A DNA stretch of 64,000 nucleotides, from positions 3,238,381 to 3,302,380 of the forward strand of contig NC_020175.2 of the NCBI RefSeq assembly GCF_000224145.3, read 5' to 3'. The first letter of the stretch is position 1. Each line of letters begins with the position of its first letter. This DNA comes from Ciona intestinalis (taxonomy: Eukaryota; Chordata; Ascidiacea; Phlebobranchia; Cionidae). Shown here one piece after another: positions 27,240-38,840 of the stretch. The notes beneath the pieces are model-generated. The model was not told the origin of the DNA, searched no databases, and worked only from the letters and a program-made list of their open reading frames with translations. The position numbers and the translations under genes are program-made.

Positions 27240-28736
27240 AATATTCTTGACTTATTTTAAAAACTTTGACATCTAGAACGCACTTTAGCACAAATATGTC
27301 CTAACTTTTCTAGCTAATCCCAGGCAGGCTATAACTCTGCATGATAAGCATATACGACGCGGCAGTGGTTAAAACCAGCGTATAGCATGTCGGCTATATT
27401 TGATTGGATGTTTTGTTTTTATTAAAGAACACACAACCTAAGTAAACCGTTAATATTAAAATCTTTGGTTCGTTGTCTTTCTGGAAAATAGAAACAGGAT
27501 TAAAATACCTTCATATTTTATGTGGCTGGCGTTGGTGGAAAGCCACTACGGCACGACAAGCCCCCAGCCAATGGTAGTGGGTTTCTACTTAGGTGAGAAA
27601 CCCTTGCGGGATGTTACTGTCCACGCAGGTTAAAGTACCCCTTAGAAAAAATAGGTGAGAAACCCTTGCGGGATGTTACTGTCCACGCAGGTTAAAGAAA
27701 CCCCCATAGACAAAAATAGTACAACGAATACAAATAACACACCAACAGAAAGACAAAAATTAGTACAACGAGTGCAGAAAGAAAATGCGCCACATGCAAC
27801 AAACACAACAGCTCAATCATACATAAAGGGGACGCAGTCAAAAAGTAATTAACGCGGACAATCATTGAAATATCTACAAAAAAAATATGGTTCAAATCCT
27901 GAAGGATATTCATCGGAAGTGTGTACCATATTGAATGTCCAACCACAAAAGAGTCGAAGCCAACAACAGCTCTGCATGTCCTAATCAAAAGGTAATTCGC
28001 CATGTTGGTACCGCGATACTCTCGTCGTATCTTCACACAATATAATAACGTCCGGATGTTACGCACCGCGCCGACCGTTACGAAACTGAGTCAGGTGGCT
28101 ACGAACCGCATTGACAGTGACCTAAAACCGATCGTGGCATCACTGTGCCGATAGTGATATAAATATCTAGCGTAGCATCACTGGCGGCGACATCCACGCA
28201 ACAACCTGACCGTTAAGTAACTTAACCGACGTGACGTAACCGCACCGAACGCAGGGCCAGGACAATGCTCTGACCCACCGTATCGACGTCGTAGCGTAGT
28301 TGTGACGTGGCCATCGTCCCAATCACGCTACATGACGTTTGTAGTATTATATTTATTTCTTCTCAGGGGGTAGAAGTGGATATTTTACAGAATTAAATGA
28401 AAAACTATGGACTTTACTTATGCGCTTATACTGCGTGTTGATATTACTCGAGTATTTGTGTACCAACATAGCGTTCTCACCAAGCAATTAGGACATTACA
28501 GAACCGCTAAAAGACCTTTGCAGAAGAAACACACCAAATAGGCCTAGAGTGTACAACAACAGAATCTGATTCAGCAAGATGTTCGCCATAGTTTTATTGT
28601 ATATATTTCATAGACATGCAAAATGCACTATAGTAGTGACTGACTAAAAATAAGTATTAGGCCCATCAAAGAAATGACAGCAGCGCAGACAAGACACGCA
28701 TACAACACACAACTCGTACTAATAAATACTCAAACC
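27240..28736. other. Unexplained spacer downstream of peptide gene D
   Basis: No gene recognised. It holds a 45-bp direct repeat at 27591-27697 and a GC-richer block at 28040-28340 with many short ACG/CCG-containing motifs and no open frame of merit. Confidence 0.5.
27591..27697 (+). repeat. 45-bp direct repeat
   Basis: Two identical 45-bp units starting 'aggtgagaaacccttgcggg' at 27591 and 27653, spaced by 17 bp. The flanking 'ggctggcgttggtggaaagc' looks like part of a dispersed element of unknown family. Confidence 0.8.
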
Positions 28737-29254
28737 TCAAACCGTGTATGCTTTATTGGCGTTTTCGTCTTTGTTCTTCGACTGCAAAACAAACGTAAAA
28801 GTTACGTCACAGGCTTATCACATAATACAGTACTATGTGGGGTAATATGGGATATCGTTAGCACCTAAAACACTATATTTCATACTCCTGTTTTTGCCCA
28901 AAAACAACAATCCAAACTAAGAGTGATAAAAATTTAAGAAAAAAACATGTACATGTACAATCTTTAACTAAGTCTAACAAGACTACTACAAATTTAATGA
29001 TTTTAATTAAAAAATGTACCTAAACGTTTAGCAATACCAAAAATTAATTAACAAACCTTCTAATTTAAAAGTAGAAACTAAATTTTAGAATTTTTTTTCT
29101 TTAGTAATAATATTATACACAATGATAATGTACAATACCTTGCGCTTTTCTTCGGCAGTTATTTTCGCTGACTTTTCTGCAATATAATAATAGTTAAACT
29201 ATACTGCTTATATGTTATTACGTGATATTTACCTTCCTTCTTGCTTTTCGTCAT
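28737..29254 (-). CDS. Candidate micro-exon gene, Lys/Glu-rich 34-residue product
   Basis: Three short exons with proper GT-AG borders join in phase: 29233-29254, 29139-29176 and 28737-28781. The product starts MTKSKKEEKSAKITAEEKRK and ends NANKAYTV. The start has a fair context (AACCATGA). Exon-like blocks further upstream on the minus strand (around 29355-29410 and 29455-29505) have good splice borders but do not join in frame, so they would be non-coding leader. The exons are so short that chance is possible. No family recognised. Confidence 0.25.
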
Positions 29255-29264
29255 GGTTCGCTTG

Positions 29265-29765
29265 ATCCTTTGTGACGTCACATACTATGTTCTGGAAAAA
29301 AACGTTCAGGTTAAATAATTTTGGTACAAAAGTTTGTGACGAAACAAGGAACTTACGAAGTGGGTTCTTCTGTTACGTCATCACCACTTCGTGACGTCAC
29401 ATCATCGAGGATTCTGGAAAAGAGCTTATGTACGTAATAATGCCAATTGTGATTTATACTTTACCAATTCTTTGATCTTCTTGCTTCGCGTTCATAGCGT
29501 TAATACAATTAGAATATACAAGTAATGTGCCTGCACCGACGCAAAAACGCGCATGGGGCCCCATGAAAAAACGTCGCGAAACGAAACGTACGCTTAGAAC
29601 AGTCGCGTGTTGTTTATCTATGACGTAACGAAACCTATGACGTAATACAAACGCGCGTCGGAGAAAGCGAAATCTAAACGATAGTATCGGATTCTGACGT
29701 AACAGAACGAACGTTTGCGAACCTAGATATTGCGTGTGACGTCGCGAGTGACGTAATAAATAACC
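29265..29765 (-). promoter_or_regulatory. CRE-like (TGACGT) motif cluster
   Basis: In 500 bp, the palindrome TGACGTCA occurs twice (near 29271 and 29391), and TGACGTAA / TTACGTCA or TGACGTCG variants occur about seven more times. Several CGCG runs are also present. This resembles an ATF/CREB-type promoter, perhaps of the minus-strand candidate gene. Function is inferred. Confidence 0.4.
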
Positions 29766-30072
29766 GTCGCGATCTCTCAAATAGAATCCGATAAAGAATA
29801 ATTTTGAACTTAATATAAAGAAGTAATAAACGCAAGGCACAAAACTTGTGGCAAAATATTATTATATATAATGTAGTGCAATAATAATACTGTATTGTAG
29901 TATAAAGTAATAATGTATATTATAGTAAATTGTAAGTCTTAATATAATACTAATGTTTAATAAAACACTTAACTCAAGTCTTGCAGGAAAACTTCATAAA
30001 ACCATCTAACTTGTAACGTGATGTGGAACCAACTTCGTCTGGAACTTGGTAACTCGTCTTTTAGAAGAGGCG

Positions 30073-30197
30073 NNNNNNNNNNNNNNNNNNNNNNNNNNNN
30101 NNNNNNNNNNNNNNNNNNNNNNNNNNNNNNNNNNNNNNNNNNNNNNNNNNNNNNNNNNNNNNNNNNNNNNNNNNNNNNNNNNNNNNNNNNNNNNNNN
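30073..30197. other. Assembly gap (125 N)
   Basis: Run of N; true length unknown. Confidence 1.
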
Positions 30198-30603
30198 ACT
30201 AAGTTCACAACGATTTGCGATTTTGGATTTCTATTATAAACGGTTATAAATGTAAAAAAATATTCTAACTAAAATTCAAGAATATATTTAATTTGATTTG
30301 GTTTCGTCAAGACATTCAACTAAAAGACTAAATGCGATAACTAATTATTAAGATATACCGAAAATATCGTGTAAAAAGACCAACTGTGGCACGAAAAATA
30401 ATCTATAAATGGTCACTACGTGCCCAATAACAACGCTGTTTTAAAGTCGCGAGGCTACGGTTATAATTCTGTCAATTTAGACCGAAGTAGAATATTACAT
30501 CATGCTTTAGTTGTCACTGTTATAGGTTAGATTTTAAATTAGCTGATGTCAAATGTGTCTGAGTTGTAAAATTAGTGGAAACTTCCGAACACTTTTGTAG
30601 TCA

Positions 30604-30807
30604 ATATAATAGGGTGGGGAAGAACAAAGATAAAAATTCTATTTTTCCCCCCAATTCGGTGGTAAACAAAAAACATTTAAAGAATTATGAACCCGTATCG
30701 CCACAACTCCCATATAGGCTAATAGATAGTTTTAATTGTTTAAAACCGATAAGGATATTTAGATATTATGTGCTAAAGGTGTTGACCCTCCCCCCCCCCT
30801 ACTATAT
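30604..30807 (-). mobile_element. MITE copy
   Basis: Complete but worn; right end expanded to a poly-C run before CCTACTATA. It lies just 3' of the fibrinogen-domain gene. Confidence 0.82.
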
Positions 30808-30940
30808 ATCAATGTATATGGTAGGATAAACAAACACTAAGTTTACAAAGCAATATCGTGATTTGTAATTATCCATGTTAACATTCAATTTAAAAATAGA
30901 TTGCAGTATATGGAACCGAACAGACAGCGTATACAGTCAT

Positions 30941-33900
30941 TTAAGAACTTGGAAGCACTGCAGCACTTTTGACCATCATCATCGTAGCTTTTAACGAATA
31001 GCCTTCGTCGTGCCACGTATTCCATTGAATTCCAAGGCAGTCCGCGCCATTGCAGCGCCCGAAGTTATCGCTTGTTATATAACGACCGTTAAGATTGGAG
31101 TCAGTGCATGCCCTGTACCACCAGCCTGCGCTGTGGCGCTCCGCGCAGCTTTCAAAGGCTGCAAAAAAGAACATGATAAAAAAATAAATGCATTTTTTTT
31201 TCAATGGTATAATTATACTGTTGAGTGAATGAAAACTGCATGAATGAATGTAACTTGATTTATCTGCCCGTGCTGGCCGGAACACGGTAGTTGATACAAC
31301 ACGGGTATTATGTTTCAGACACTTTGTGCCAAGCTTACAAGTNNNNNNNNNNNNNNNNNNNNNNNNNNNNNNNNNNNNNNNNNNNNNNNNNNCGAAAAAT
31401 GTTGTAAAGTGAAAATTTGCTTAAAGGTGGCCTGGTTTTATAATTAAAACATATACAACTGGACGTGTTTAATGGTTAAAAATGTGTTGTTTTTTTTAAA
31501 ACAGGTGTTTGCAAATTTATTTAAACTGAACGTGTGATAATGTATATACCTAACTTTATCCTCGCGTGAAAAAAATCGACAGTCGTGATAACACGGTTGT
31601 TCTGTTTCATACACCTCGTGTCATTATGCGAGCTATTATTGCACCCCAATGACGCTATTTTAGGGTAATTACTTTTTGCTTATTTTGAATGTATGACTAA
31701 CAATTTATACAACCCATTAGTGACTATATGGAGCAATTACCGTCATAAGTGTCTTGGCCAAGGACACATATATACGCCCGCAATGGTAACAGCGATAAGC
31801 CTTGCGAACCCATACCTTTTAAGTGAAATTTCACAAAAAAAGTTTAAATTTTTTTTATATGAATTCTTATGCAGTATAATTTTATGTACAAGTTCTTTAC
31901 AGTTGACGATTCAGAAATTCGTTTTAAATCTTTACCAATAAGACCTTCTAAATTGCACCTGTCTATAATTTGTGACACGCCACACACGTGTGGATTATTT
32001 CAGCTGTTTTTGTAATAAAAGGAAACTCGAAATCTAAATACTGATAGATTAGATGTAGGCCTTGGTTTGTAAATAGAATATACAGCTGCTCTTTACCGGT
32101 ATATATATATATATATAAATCAATACACACACACATATATATACATATATATACGAAATTCGTGTTTTAAACTTTTATAAGTTATTTGTTTTTGGATACT
32201 ACAGCTTATACCAGTTTAAATTGATCTATACAGTATGCTGTTATCTATACTTTTGCCACAGATTTGTTTTACCACATATTTAGTTTTTTACATTGTGTTT
32301 CCCGTAGTTCCCCAAACTCCATACCCTGCCTACTTTGTTCGTAAAGATAGCGAAGTCTTTTTTTATAAAACCTAATTTATTAAACAAATACTAAAATGTT
32401 CATGAATGAATGTAACTTACTTTATCCTCGCGTGCCCGGAAACGACAATCGTTATAACACGGGTGTTTTGTTTCATACACCTCATTCCAGCTTATAAGCT
32501 ATACCATGTATGTGACCACTTAGTTGGAGCAATTTCTGTTAAGTGTTTTTCCCAAGGCCACATACGCCCCCAATAGTCGAGCCGTGAACCCATTACCTCT
32601 GGGTTACAGACAGGCACGCTATAACCACTTTGCCACGGCCTTTTTAAAAGTATCATATCTCACCATGTCCCATCCACCCCTGTGCCATTTTCCCCATTCT
32701 GCTATGTTTAAACATAAAACTACCTCACGCTGTAGTAATCCCTGGAACTACTGACACGAAAGCCTTCATACTCAGCATATGCTCGGTTGCCCGCCCAATC
32801 CAGCAGTACAATATGCAGACGGAAAGTGTTTTGATTTGTCAATTGGTGAATATTTTCGTTCCCAAGCCAATATTCGCCGGATGGCTCCCCGAATCCTACG
32901 TGAAATAATTGCTATTGTAACGTTAACAATCACATATATAGTTATGTGGGGAAAGATGGGACACCTTTAGGACATGACATCTAAATAATCTGGTATGACA
33001 TAATATCTAAATATTCTGAATGTGTTTTAAACAATTAACAACGGTCTATATGGGAGCCGTGAGGATACAGTTTTATAATTTTTCAAATTTTCCGTGTTTA
33101 CAACTAAACTGGACGATAAAATAGGATATAAAGGTGTCCCATCTTCCCCCTACTCTTCGAGTATAACAGAGGAATTGGTTGAATTAAACAGGATTTACGG
33201 CTGCGTACCAGTTAGTATTTTCCATTGTATAATCTAAAACGGACACAGTAAAGCTATAAGCTGATGTAATAGAAAATGAATTTAAGCTTTTTCTCTTTTT
33301 TAATTATTTTGTATTGATCGGCAAAAAGGGAAAACGAAATCTGTTCAAACAGAAGGAAGCAATATTTTTCTATAAATAGTGGCGGTCCATCTGTACCTCT
33401 CAGATAATTCTTGAACGAGCTTGTCCATTTTTGCAAACTGTGGCAATTTAAACGGGTATAACCATCTTTTCGTCGGTAAGTTTCTATCAGCGTTGTGTTG
33501 CATTTGCAAATAATAATAATAACTTATTTTGTTTCTCTATATATACCCGTAATTGTTTTTTTATCTGCCTTGATTGCATAATATTATAACGTATAGCTAT
33601 AATAGTAATATAACGGCATATATATATATGCTTGGAGACGTGCGTATTTTACATTTCTGGAGTTTGAAGCATTGCAAAAAATAATTCCGTATATAATATT
33701 TATTTTTGAAAGAAAAGTAAACAAACTGCTAATGCATCTCCACCCCGTTTTGTGGTGGCTACAGCTCTGTTTGTAACTAACCATTGGTTTCAAGCCTTGT
33801 ACGTTAGGGATGCGATAACATCACAATTAAGTTCTTACCAACGCGTATATTTATATAAAAAATGTGTTTGTGTATAATTTGTATATCATATTTTGGGATA

Positions 33901-36353
33901 ACTCTACCGCGAAACAACAGTCTATTTTATGGGCAATTATATGCGTCAAAAACGTAGTTCATTGTTTGTGAATGAATGAATGGATGGATGGATGGATGAA
34001 TGTACTTTATTCATACTCGCGTGGCGGAGCAACAACACGTTATAACTTGTTATATGTTGTTCTGTTTCATACCTTTGCGTCAGCTTACGATTTACCACGT
34101 GTGTTCTTGTACGTGATTATTTTGAGTGGAATTTTTCGTATATTTGTAACATGTGATAGCTGACAATTTAGACGACCCATTAAACTAATAAAGATTACTT
34201 GATTTGCGCAATTGCTGTTAAGCGTATTGCCCAAGAAGACAGAAGCCAACAATAGTAGCAGCGCCGAGCCTCGAACCCATCAAAACTGGGCTAGTGGCCC
34301 CCACAATCACCACTTTTCTTTATGAAAAGAATGTTAGTTGTAATTTTAATTTAAACGTACCATATAGCCACCTGATCAAATAATATAATTCAAATCAATA
34401 TCTCACTCGCTGTCTGCGCATTTACATTTGTACCCGCATGCCCCGCAGTGAACAGAGCTCATGTTTGAAACGTGCATAATGCATACAACTGTCAAATCGG
34501 TTGTCACATTAACGAGCATTACGAAACATGCGCAATTCATTTCGTCCCCAAAGAAATCGCATCAAAGGATTTTGCTATACAGAAATCGAAAGCATTGCAT
34601 TAAACGACTCGAATATGCGAATATGTGGATTCAATTTCGATCGGTTTTGATATTAATTCCATTTAATGGGTTTTATGTGAGCAGTCTAACAATATACCCT
34701 TCGTTCTTCTAATACTCTAATAGGTTTGCAAACGGTTACAAGACAATACAGTAGGGTAGGAAAAGATGGGACACCTTTTCATTCTATTTTCTCCTCCCAT
34801 GTGGTAGTAAACAAAGAACATTCAAAGAATTATAAAACCGTATCTTCACGACTTCCATAGAACGTTGTTAATTGTTTAAAACACGATCAGGATACTTTGA
34901 TATCATGTGCAAAAGGTGTCTCATCTCCTCTCACCCTACTATATTACAAAAACGGCTATATATATGCGAATACACTGTATTCTTATGAATGCAGCAAAAG
35001 CATAAATAAATAACGCCTATAACAATTAAACCTCGTGTATATATAAGGTTCCGGTCCAATGTTATTATATTATGCGGGCCCGTACATATTTTCGCAATAT
35101 TTTTTAAAAAATGTTCTTTTACTTTTAAAAGGGTGCCCCAGTTACCTATTTGATGTACTTACTAGAACCCGGTTTTATAATTTTTTATATGGTGAGGATA
35201 CGTTTTTATAATTCTTTGAATGTTCTTGTAACTGCCAAATGGAATGAGAAAATAGAATGAAACTATGTCCCATTTCCCCCCGCCCTACTACATTAAAAAG
35301 TTATTTTATGTTAACCAATTAAGCTCACCGAGTGCATAATCGTTCCAATCTCTGTTAAAATCGACACTTCCATCTCGGCGTCGTTGAATGACGGTCCACC
35401 CACCTCCATAGTAATTCTGCTCACAAAACACTTCAAATGTTTCACGTGACTGCCATGGGTGGATCCTGTACACGCCAGATTCTGTGTATCCAAGGTTATA
35501 CAGCTCTTGGCAATCTGACAAAAGCAAAAGTTGAAGAATGAATATATGAACGATGGTATAGTAGGGCGGGGGAAGGTGGAACAGCTTTCCGTTCTATTTT
35601 CTCGTCCCATTTCATCCCAAAAAAAAGAATATTCAAGGAATTATAAAACTGTATCCTCACGACTCCTATAGACCGCTGTTAATTGTTTAAAACACAATCA
35701 GGATGTTTGGATACTATAAACTAAAGATGTCCCGTTTCCCCCCCACCCTACTACCTTAGTTTTAATACAGTTTTTTGGGGTAGTGTATGATATCGTAAGG
35801 TTATTTAGTTGCAGGCTATTTTCAAAGGCTTTTTGCAACATAATACTTAGATACCAAGCGTTTTGAATCTTCCGAAAGGTTTTAATTATTGAAGAAGTTT
35901 AAATGATAGTTGGTTGCACACGCACGCTGTATGAGATATACAGAATAGGGTGGGGAAAGATGGGACATCTTTAACACGTAATATACAAATATCCTGATCG
36001 TGTTTTAAACAATTAACAATGGTATATGGGAGTCGTGAGGATACGGTTTTATAATTCTTCGAATGTTCTTTGTTTACTAGCAAATTAGACGAAAAAATAG
36101 AATCGAAAGGCGTCTCATCTCCCCCCACCCTACTATATCACTTCCATAAAATTCCTGGCCTGCAGTAGCTATAGTCAGAGTAGTAAACAGAGAAAAATAG
36201 CAATATCTCGTGTACTTTCGGAATGCGCTATAGTTCATACGCTTTGCTAATAAAGTGGCGTTTACGCAATCGCTAAATAAATAAGTTCGATTTTCATAAG
36301 GTCCGACGTCCGCGTTGGATTGTAAATCAAGCTGGTAGCAAGTATTTGCTCTT
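30941..36353 (-). CDS. Fibrinogen-related domain protein with PAN/apple-like N-terminal exon, incomplete
   Basis: Four exons seen: 36142-36353, 35329-35514, 32729-32895 and 30941-31158. The first three join in phase. The fibrinogen C-terminal domain is clear: DCQELYNLGYTESGVYRI, GGGWTVIQRRRDGSVDFN, GEPSGEYWLGNENIHQ, SAGWWYRACTDSNLNG and GIQWNTWHDEGYSLK. The segment normally between Y-Y-S and the last Cys pair (G-N-A-G-D ... H-N-G region with the Ca2+-site aspartates, ~30 residues) is not found. The 50-N gap at 31343-31392 lies in that intron. The first exon (CYQLDLQSN ... FSDCVNATLLAKRMNYSAF) is PAN-like by cysteine pattern only. No signal-peptide exon was found, so the 5' end is missing. Such proteins are secreted lectin-like recognition molecules. 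Confidence 0.8.
31228..31342 (-). mobile_element. SINE copy cut by the assembly gap
   Basis: 'atgaatgaatgtaacttgat' tail and 'gtattatgtttcagacactt' body, running into N. Confidence 0.75.
31343..31392. other. Assembly gap (50 N) inside the fibrinogen-domain gene
   Basis: Run of N between the third and last visible exons; true size unknown. Probable site of the missing exon. Confidence 1.
31545..31815 (-). mobile_element. SINE copy (fibrinogen-gene intron)
   Basis: Reverse SINE from 'ctttatcctcgcgtg' through 'tgttctgtttcatacacctc' to 'gtgtcttggccaaggacaca' and a worn tRNA-like head. Confidence 0.8.
32100..32153. repeat. (TA)n/(CA)n simple repeat
   Basis: Mixed TA and CACA dinucleotide tract. 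Confidence 0.8.
32403..32642 (-). mobile_element. SINE copy (fibrinogen-gene intron)
   Basis: Reverse SINE: 'gaatgaatgtaacttacttt' tail, 'tgttttgtttcatacacctc', 'aagtgtttttcccaaggcca', ending at the A-box side 'cactttgccacggcc'. Confidence 0.8.
32935..33164 (+). mobile_element. MITE copy (fibrinogen-gene intron)
   Basis: Complete with an internal ~30-bp duplication ('tgacatctaaataatctgg' / 'gacataatatctaaatattc'). It begins 40 bp from the acceptor of exon 32729-32895. Confidence 0.85.
33968..34315 (-). mobile_element. SINE copy with (GGAT)n tail (fibrinogen-gene intron)
   Basis: Reverse SINE whose tail has become 'gaatggatggatggatgg'. It retains the B-box-like 'gagcctcgaacccat' near 34266-34280. 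Confidence 0.8.
34748..34944 (-). mobile_element. MITE copy (fibrinogen-gene intron)
   Basis: Full-length with clean termini. Confidence 0.9.
35188..35293 (+). mobile_element. MITE right half (fibrinogen-gene intron)
   Basis: Truncated on the left; it ends CCCGCCCTACTA 36 bp from the donor of exon 35329-35514. Confidence 0.82.
35556..35755 (-). mobile_element. MITE copy (fibrinogen-gene intron)
   Basis: Full-length; it ends about 40 bp from the acceptor of the same exon, so MITEs flank that exon on both sides. Confidence 0.9.
35941..36138 (+). mobile_element. MITE copy abutting the PAN-like exon
   Basis: Full-length; its TACTATA end stops 3 bp short of the exon's splice donor (exon end 36142, donor GT at 36141-36140). 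Confidence 0.9.
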
Positions 36354-36626
36354 CTAGGCAGCAAAACAGCCCTTTACTGGCGTGCGGTTTTGTTACGCGG
36401 AACTTCAATGGGAAACTTTTGATGGGAGAGATGCTAGCGCGTAAAAGTTTCTGAAAAACTATTTATTGGGACGAAGATTAATTTGGCAGCGGTAGATTGG
36501 TAGCGTATTCCCGGTGGTTGAAATTGCCAAGAAAGTGTCAGTCTGTGTACGTTATCATAGACCGCTTTTAGTAGTAGGGTTTAAAAGTGGCAAAAAAACT
36601 GCAGAATTTTGGGAAATGGTGTTCAG

Positions 36627-36825
36627 TATATAGTAGGGTGGGGAAGATGGGAAACCTTTGCCACATAATATCTAAATATCTTGATCGTGTTTTGGACAAA
36701 TGACCTCGGTCTGTGGGAGTCGTGAGGATACGGTTTAATAATTCTTTGAATTTTCTTTATTTGCTATCAAATGAGACGAGAAAATTGAATTAAAGGGAGT
36801 CCCATCTTCCCCCACCCTACTATAT
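36627..36825 (+). mobile_element. MITE copy
   Basis: Full-length with clean termini, upstream of the fibrinogen-domain gene. Confidence 0.9.
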
Positions 36826-37751
36826 ATATGCTTTCTGAAGGTTCTGGGTGGTCAGAAAACCTCTGCGGCGTGTCTGCAACGATCGTAGGCATTCCTTGAT
36901 AAGGTATAGTCCGTTGGGAATTAGATTGCCGCCTTTACAACGGGGAGTATGCCTCAAAACCCGTTCTTGCGGGAAAGGCATATGGCTGTTTTTACGTCAG
37001 ATGGTTCAATGGTGTCATAGGAATAAATACCAAAAGTAACAAACGTTTTTCTATACGTATTCGAGAAAGTGTAATTGTATAATTCGCAGAAGGCGCCGAA
37101 GTCGGTTGTTGTTTATTAGGCATTGGTAAATTGGATGTTTGTGCACGCAATTAGAACCCGTGTGGTGATTTCTTGAATAAATTCGCACATTGTCAATTAA
37201 TTATTTATACGGCGCAGGTTGCAGCATCTGGCTACTATTTTAATGAAATCGGCAAACATCCGTTGCTGGTGGTGTGTGGTTGCCGGCAACAAATTCTCCT
37301 TGGGAATCATATTAGTATACAGTGATTAGCATCTGGTTGCAAAAAATAGAAAGTGAGAATGGTAAAAGAAATCGCGGCGGTCGAAGCCCCGTTGTTGCAC
37401 AGTATGCCGTGAAATCGCGTATGATGCATTCTCCTCACGAGAATTTCTCATATTTTTGTAACGGGAAAATATAAGGACCAGCACGCAATGTAGTTACGTT
37501 GCAGACGAAGTTTTTCTTAGTTTTACTACGAATTCCCGTGCGCCGGGAACGGGAGTCGAATTTACAACATTATAAAAACGCTATGCATTATTGAAAGGGA
37601 AAAGAGGTAGCTTAAAGTAGACGCGTGTCTGCCGACTTTATAACAACAGCAGTCTTCGCACGTGAGGATCTAGTAAATGCACTTGTGTGCATCCAAAAGA
37701 CAAGTGTGTGTGAATCTAAGTATAGTAGGTGACACGGTAAAAACATGTTGT

Positions 37752-37937
37752 AAAGTAAAGTGGGGTAAGATTGGACACCTTTTTATTCTACTTCTCGTCG
37801 AAATTGGCAGTAAACAAAGAACGTTTAAAGAATTATAAAACCGTTACCTTATGACTTTCATAGACCGTTATTAATTGTTTAAAACACAATTAGAATATAT
37901 TTGCTAAAGGTGTCCCATCTTACCCCACCCTACTATA
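37752..37937 (-). mobile_element. MITE copy
   Basis: Complete; left end changed to 'agtaaagtggggtaagattg', right end CCCCACCCTACTATA. Confidence 0.87.
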
Positions 37938-38650
37938 TAAAGAAGTGAATGTCTATAGGACACGAAACATTTAATAAACTGCGAGTGTTGCTAGATTTTA
38001 CTGCTTTATTCGAGACAAAAGTTTCTGAAAATAATATGAAAACTTTGTCTGTGAAAAAAAAACATAAAATCGAAACTACAATGTAGCGGGTCAGTAACGT
38101 GAACTGAAACATCTGCCGCGTAACGTCTCAAATTATCCGAATTCTTTGGACGCGCTGGGAAGTTACAAATGTGTTGATGGGTGCGAAGATACGAGAGTTT
38201 ATTTTGTCTGTGAAGAATCGAGCCTTTGGATCTAATCAGAGGCGCATTCAATTAATAATACATCAGATGTACAGCGCCGGCCGCATCAGCCATACAGCTA
38301 TAGCGGCTTTGGAATGCGGCACAGCTTGACTGCGTTGTGGTTTGTGTTAATAAAGTGCAAACGAGCTACAAATTTTTCTTATTGAGTTTTTTGACAGATT
38401 TATTGATCGGCAGGGCAGGCATGAGTTAAAAATTAATACTGTTGTTCGATTTGTAGCTGCGGTGTAGCGGTCTGTAGCGGTACTTTGCCCACGTCGTAAA
38501 AGGAAAATCGGTATTCGAGTAAAGCTGAGGAAAAGCAGGCCCTCGGTAGTTTAACATGGTTTAAATGAAACAGGATTTAGCGAGTGGTGCGGCGTGTGTG
38601 AGGTTTAGTGTAAGAGTAATGTGAAGTTTTCCGGTAGTGGATTTGTGTGG

Positions 38651-38840
38651 ATAAAGTGGGGTGGGGGAAGATGGGACACCTTCAGCACAAAATGTCCTGA
38701 TCGTGTTTAAACAATTAACAACAGTCTGTGGAAGTGGTGACGATACGGTTTTATAAATATTTAATTTTTCTTTGTTTACTTCCCAATGTGACGAGAAATA
38801 GAATGATAAGGTGTCCCATTTCCCCTACTACCCTACAATA
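38651..38840 (+). mobile_element. MITE copy
   Basis: Complete with a short internal deletion near the left end ('cagcacaaaatgtcctgatc'). Confidence 0.85.

Noticed and set aside
27692-28066. 124-codon minus-strand frame
   Set aside because: Overlaps the 45-bp repeat edge and the GC-rich block; composition not protein-like and no family recognised.
29454-29840. 128-codon minus-strand Arg/Phe-rich frame
   Set aside because: Follows the CRE-rich block; likely chance reading through CG-containing DNA.
30018-30249. Frames running through N
   Set aside because: Created by the assembly gap.
32656-32707. Pyrimidine-rich stretch ending CCCCATTCTGCTATG, like a MITE end
   Set aside because: Resembles a MITE terminus but too short and diverged to call.
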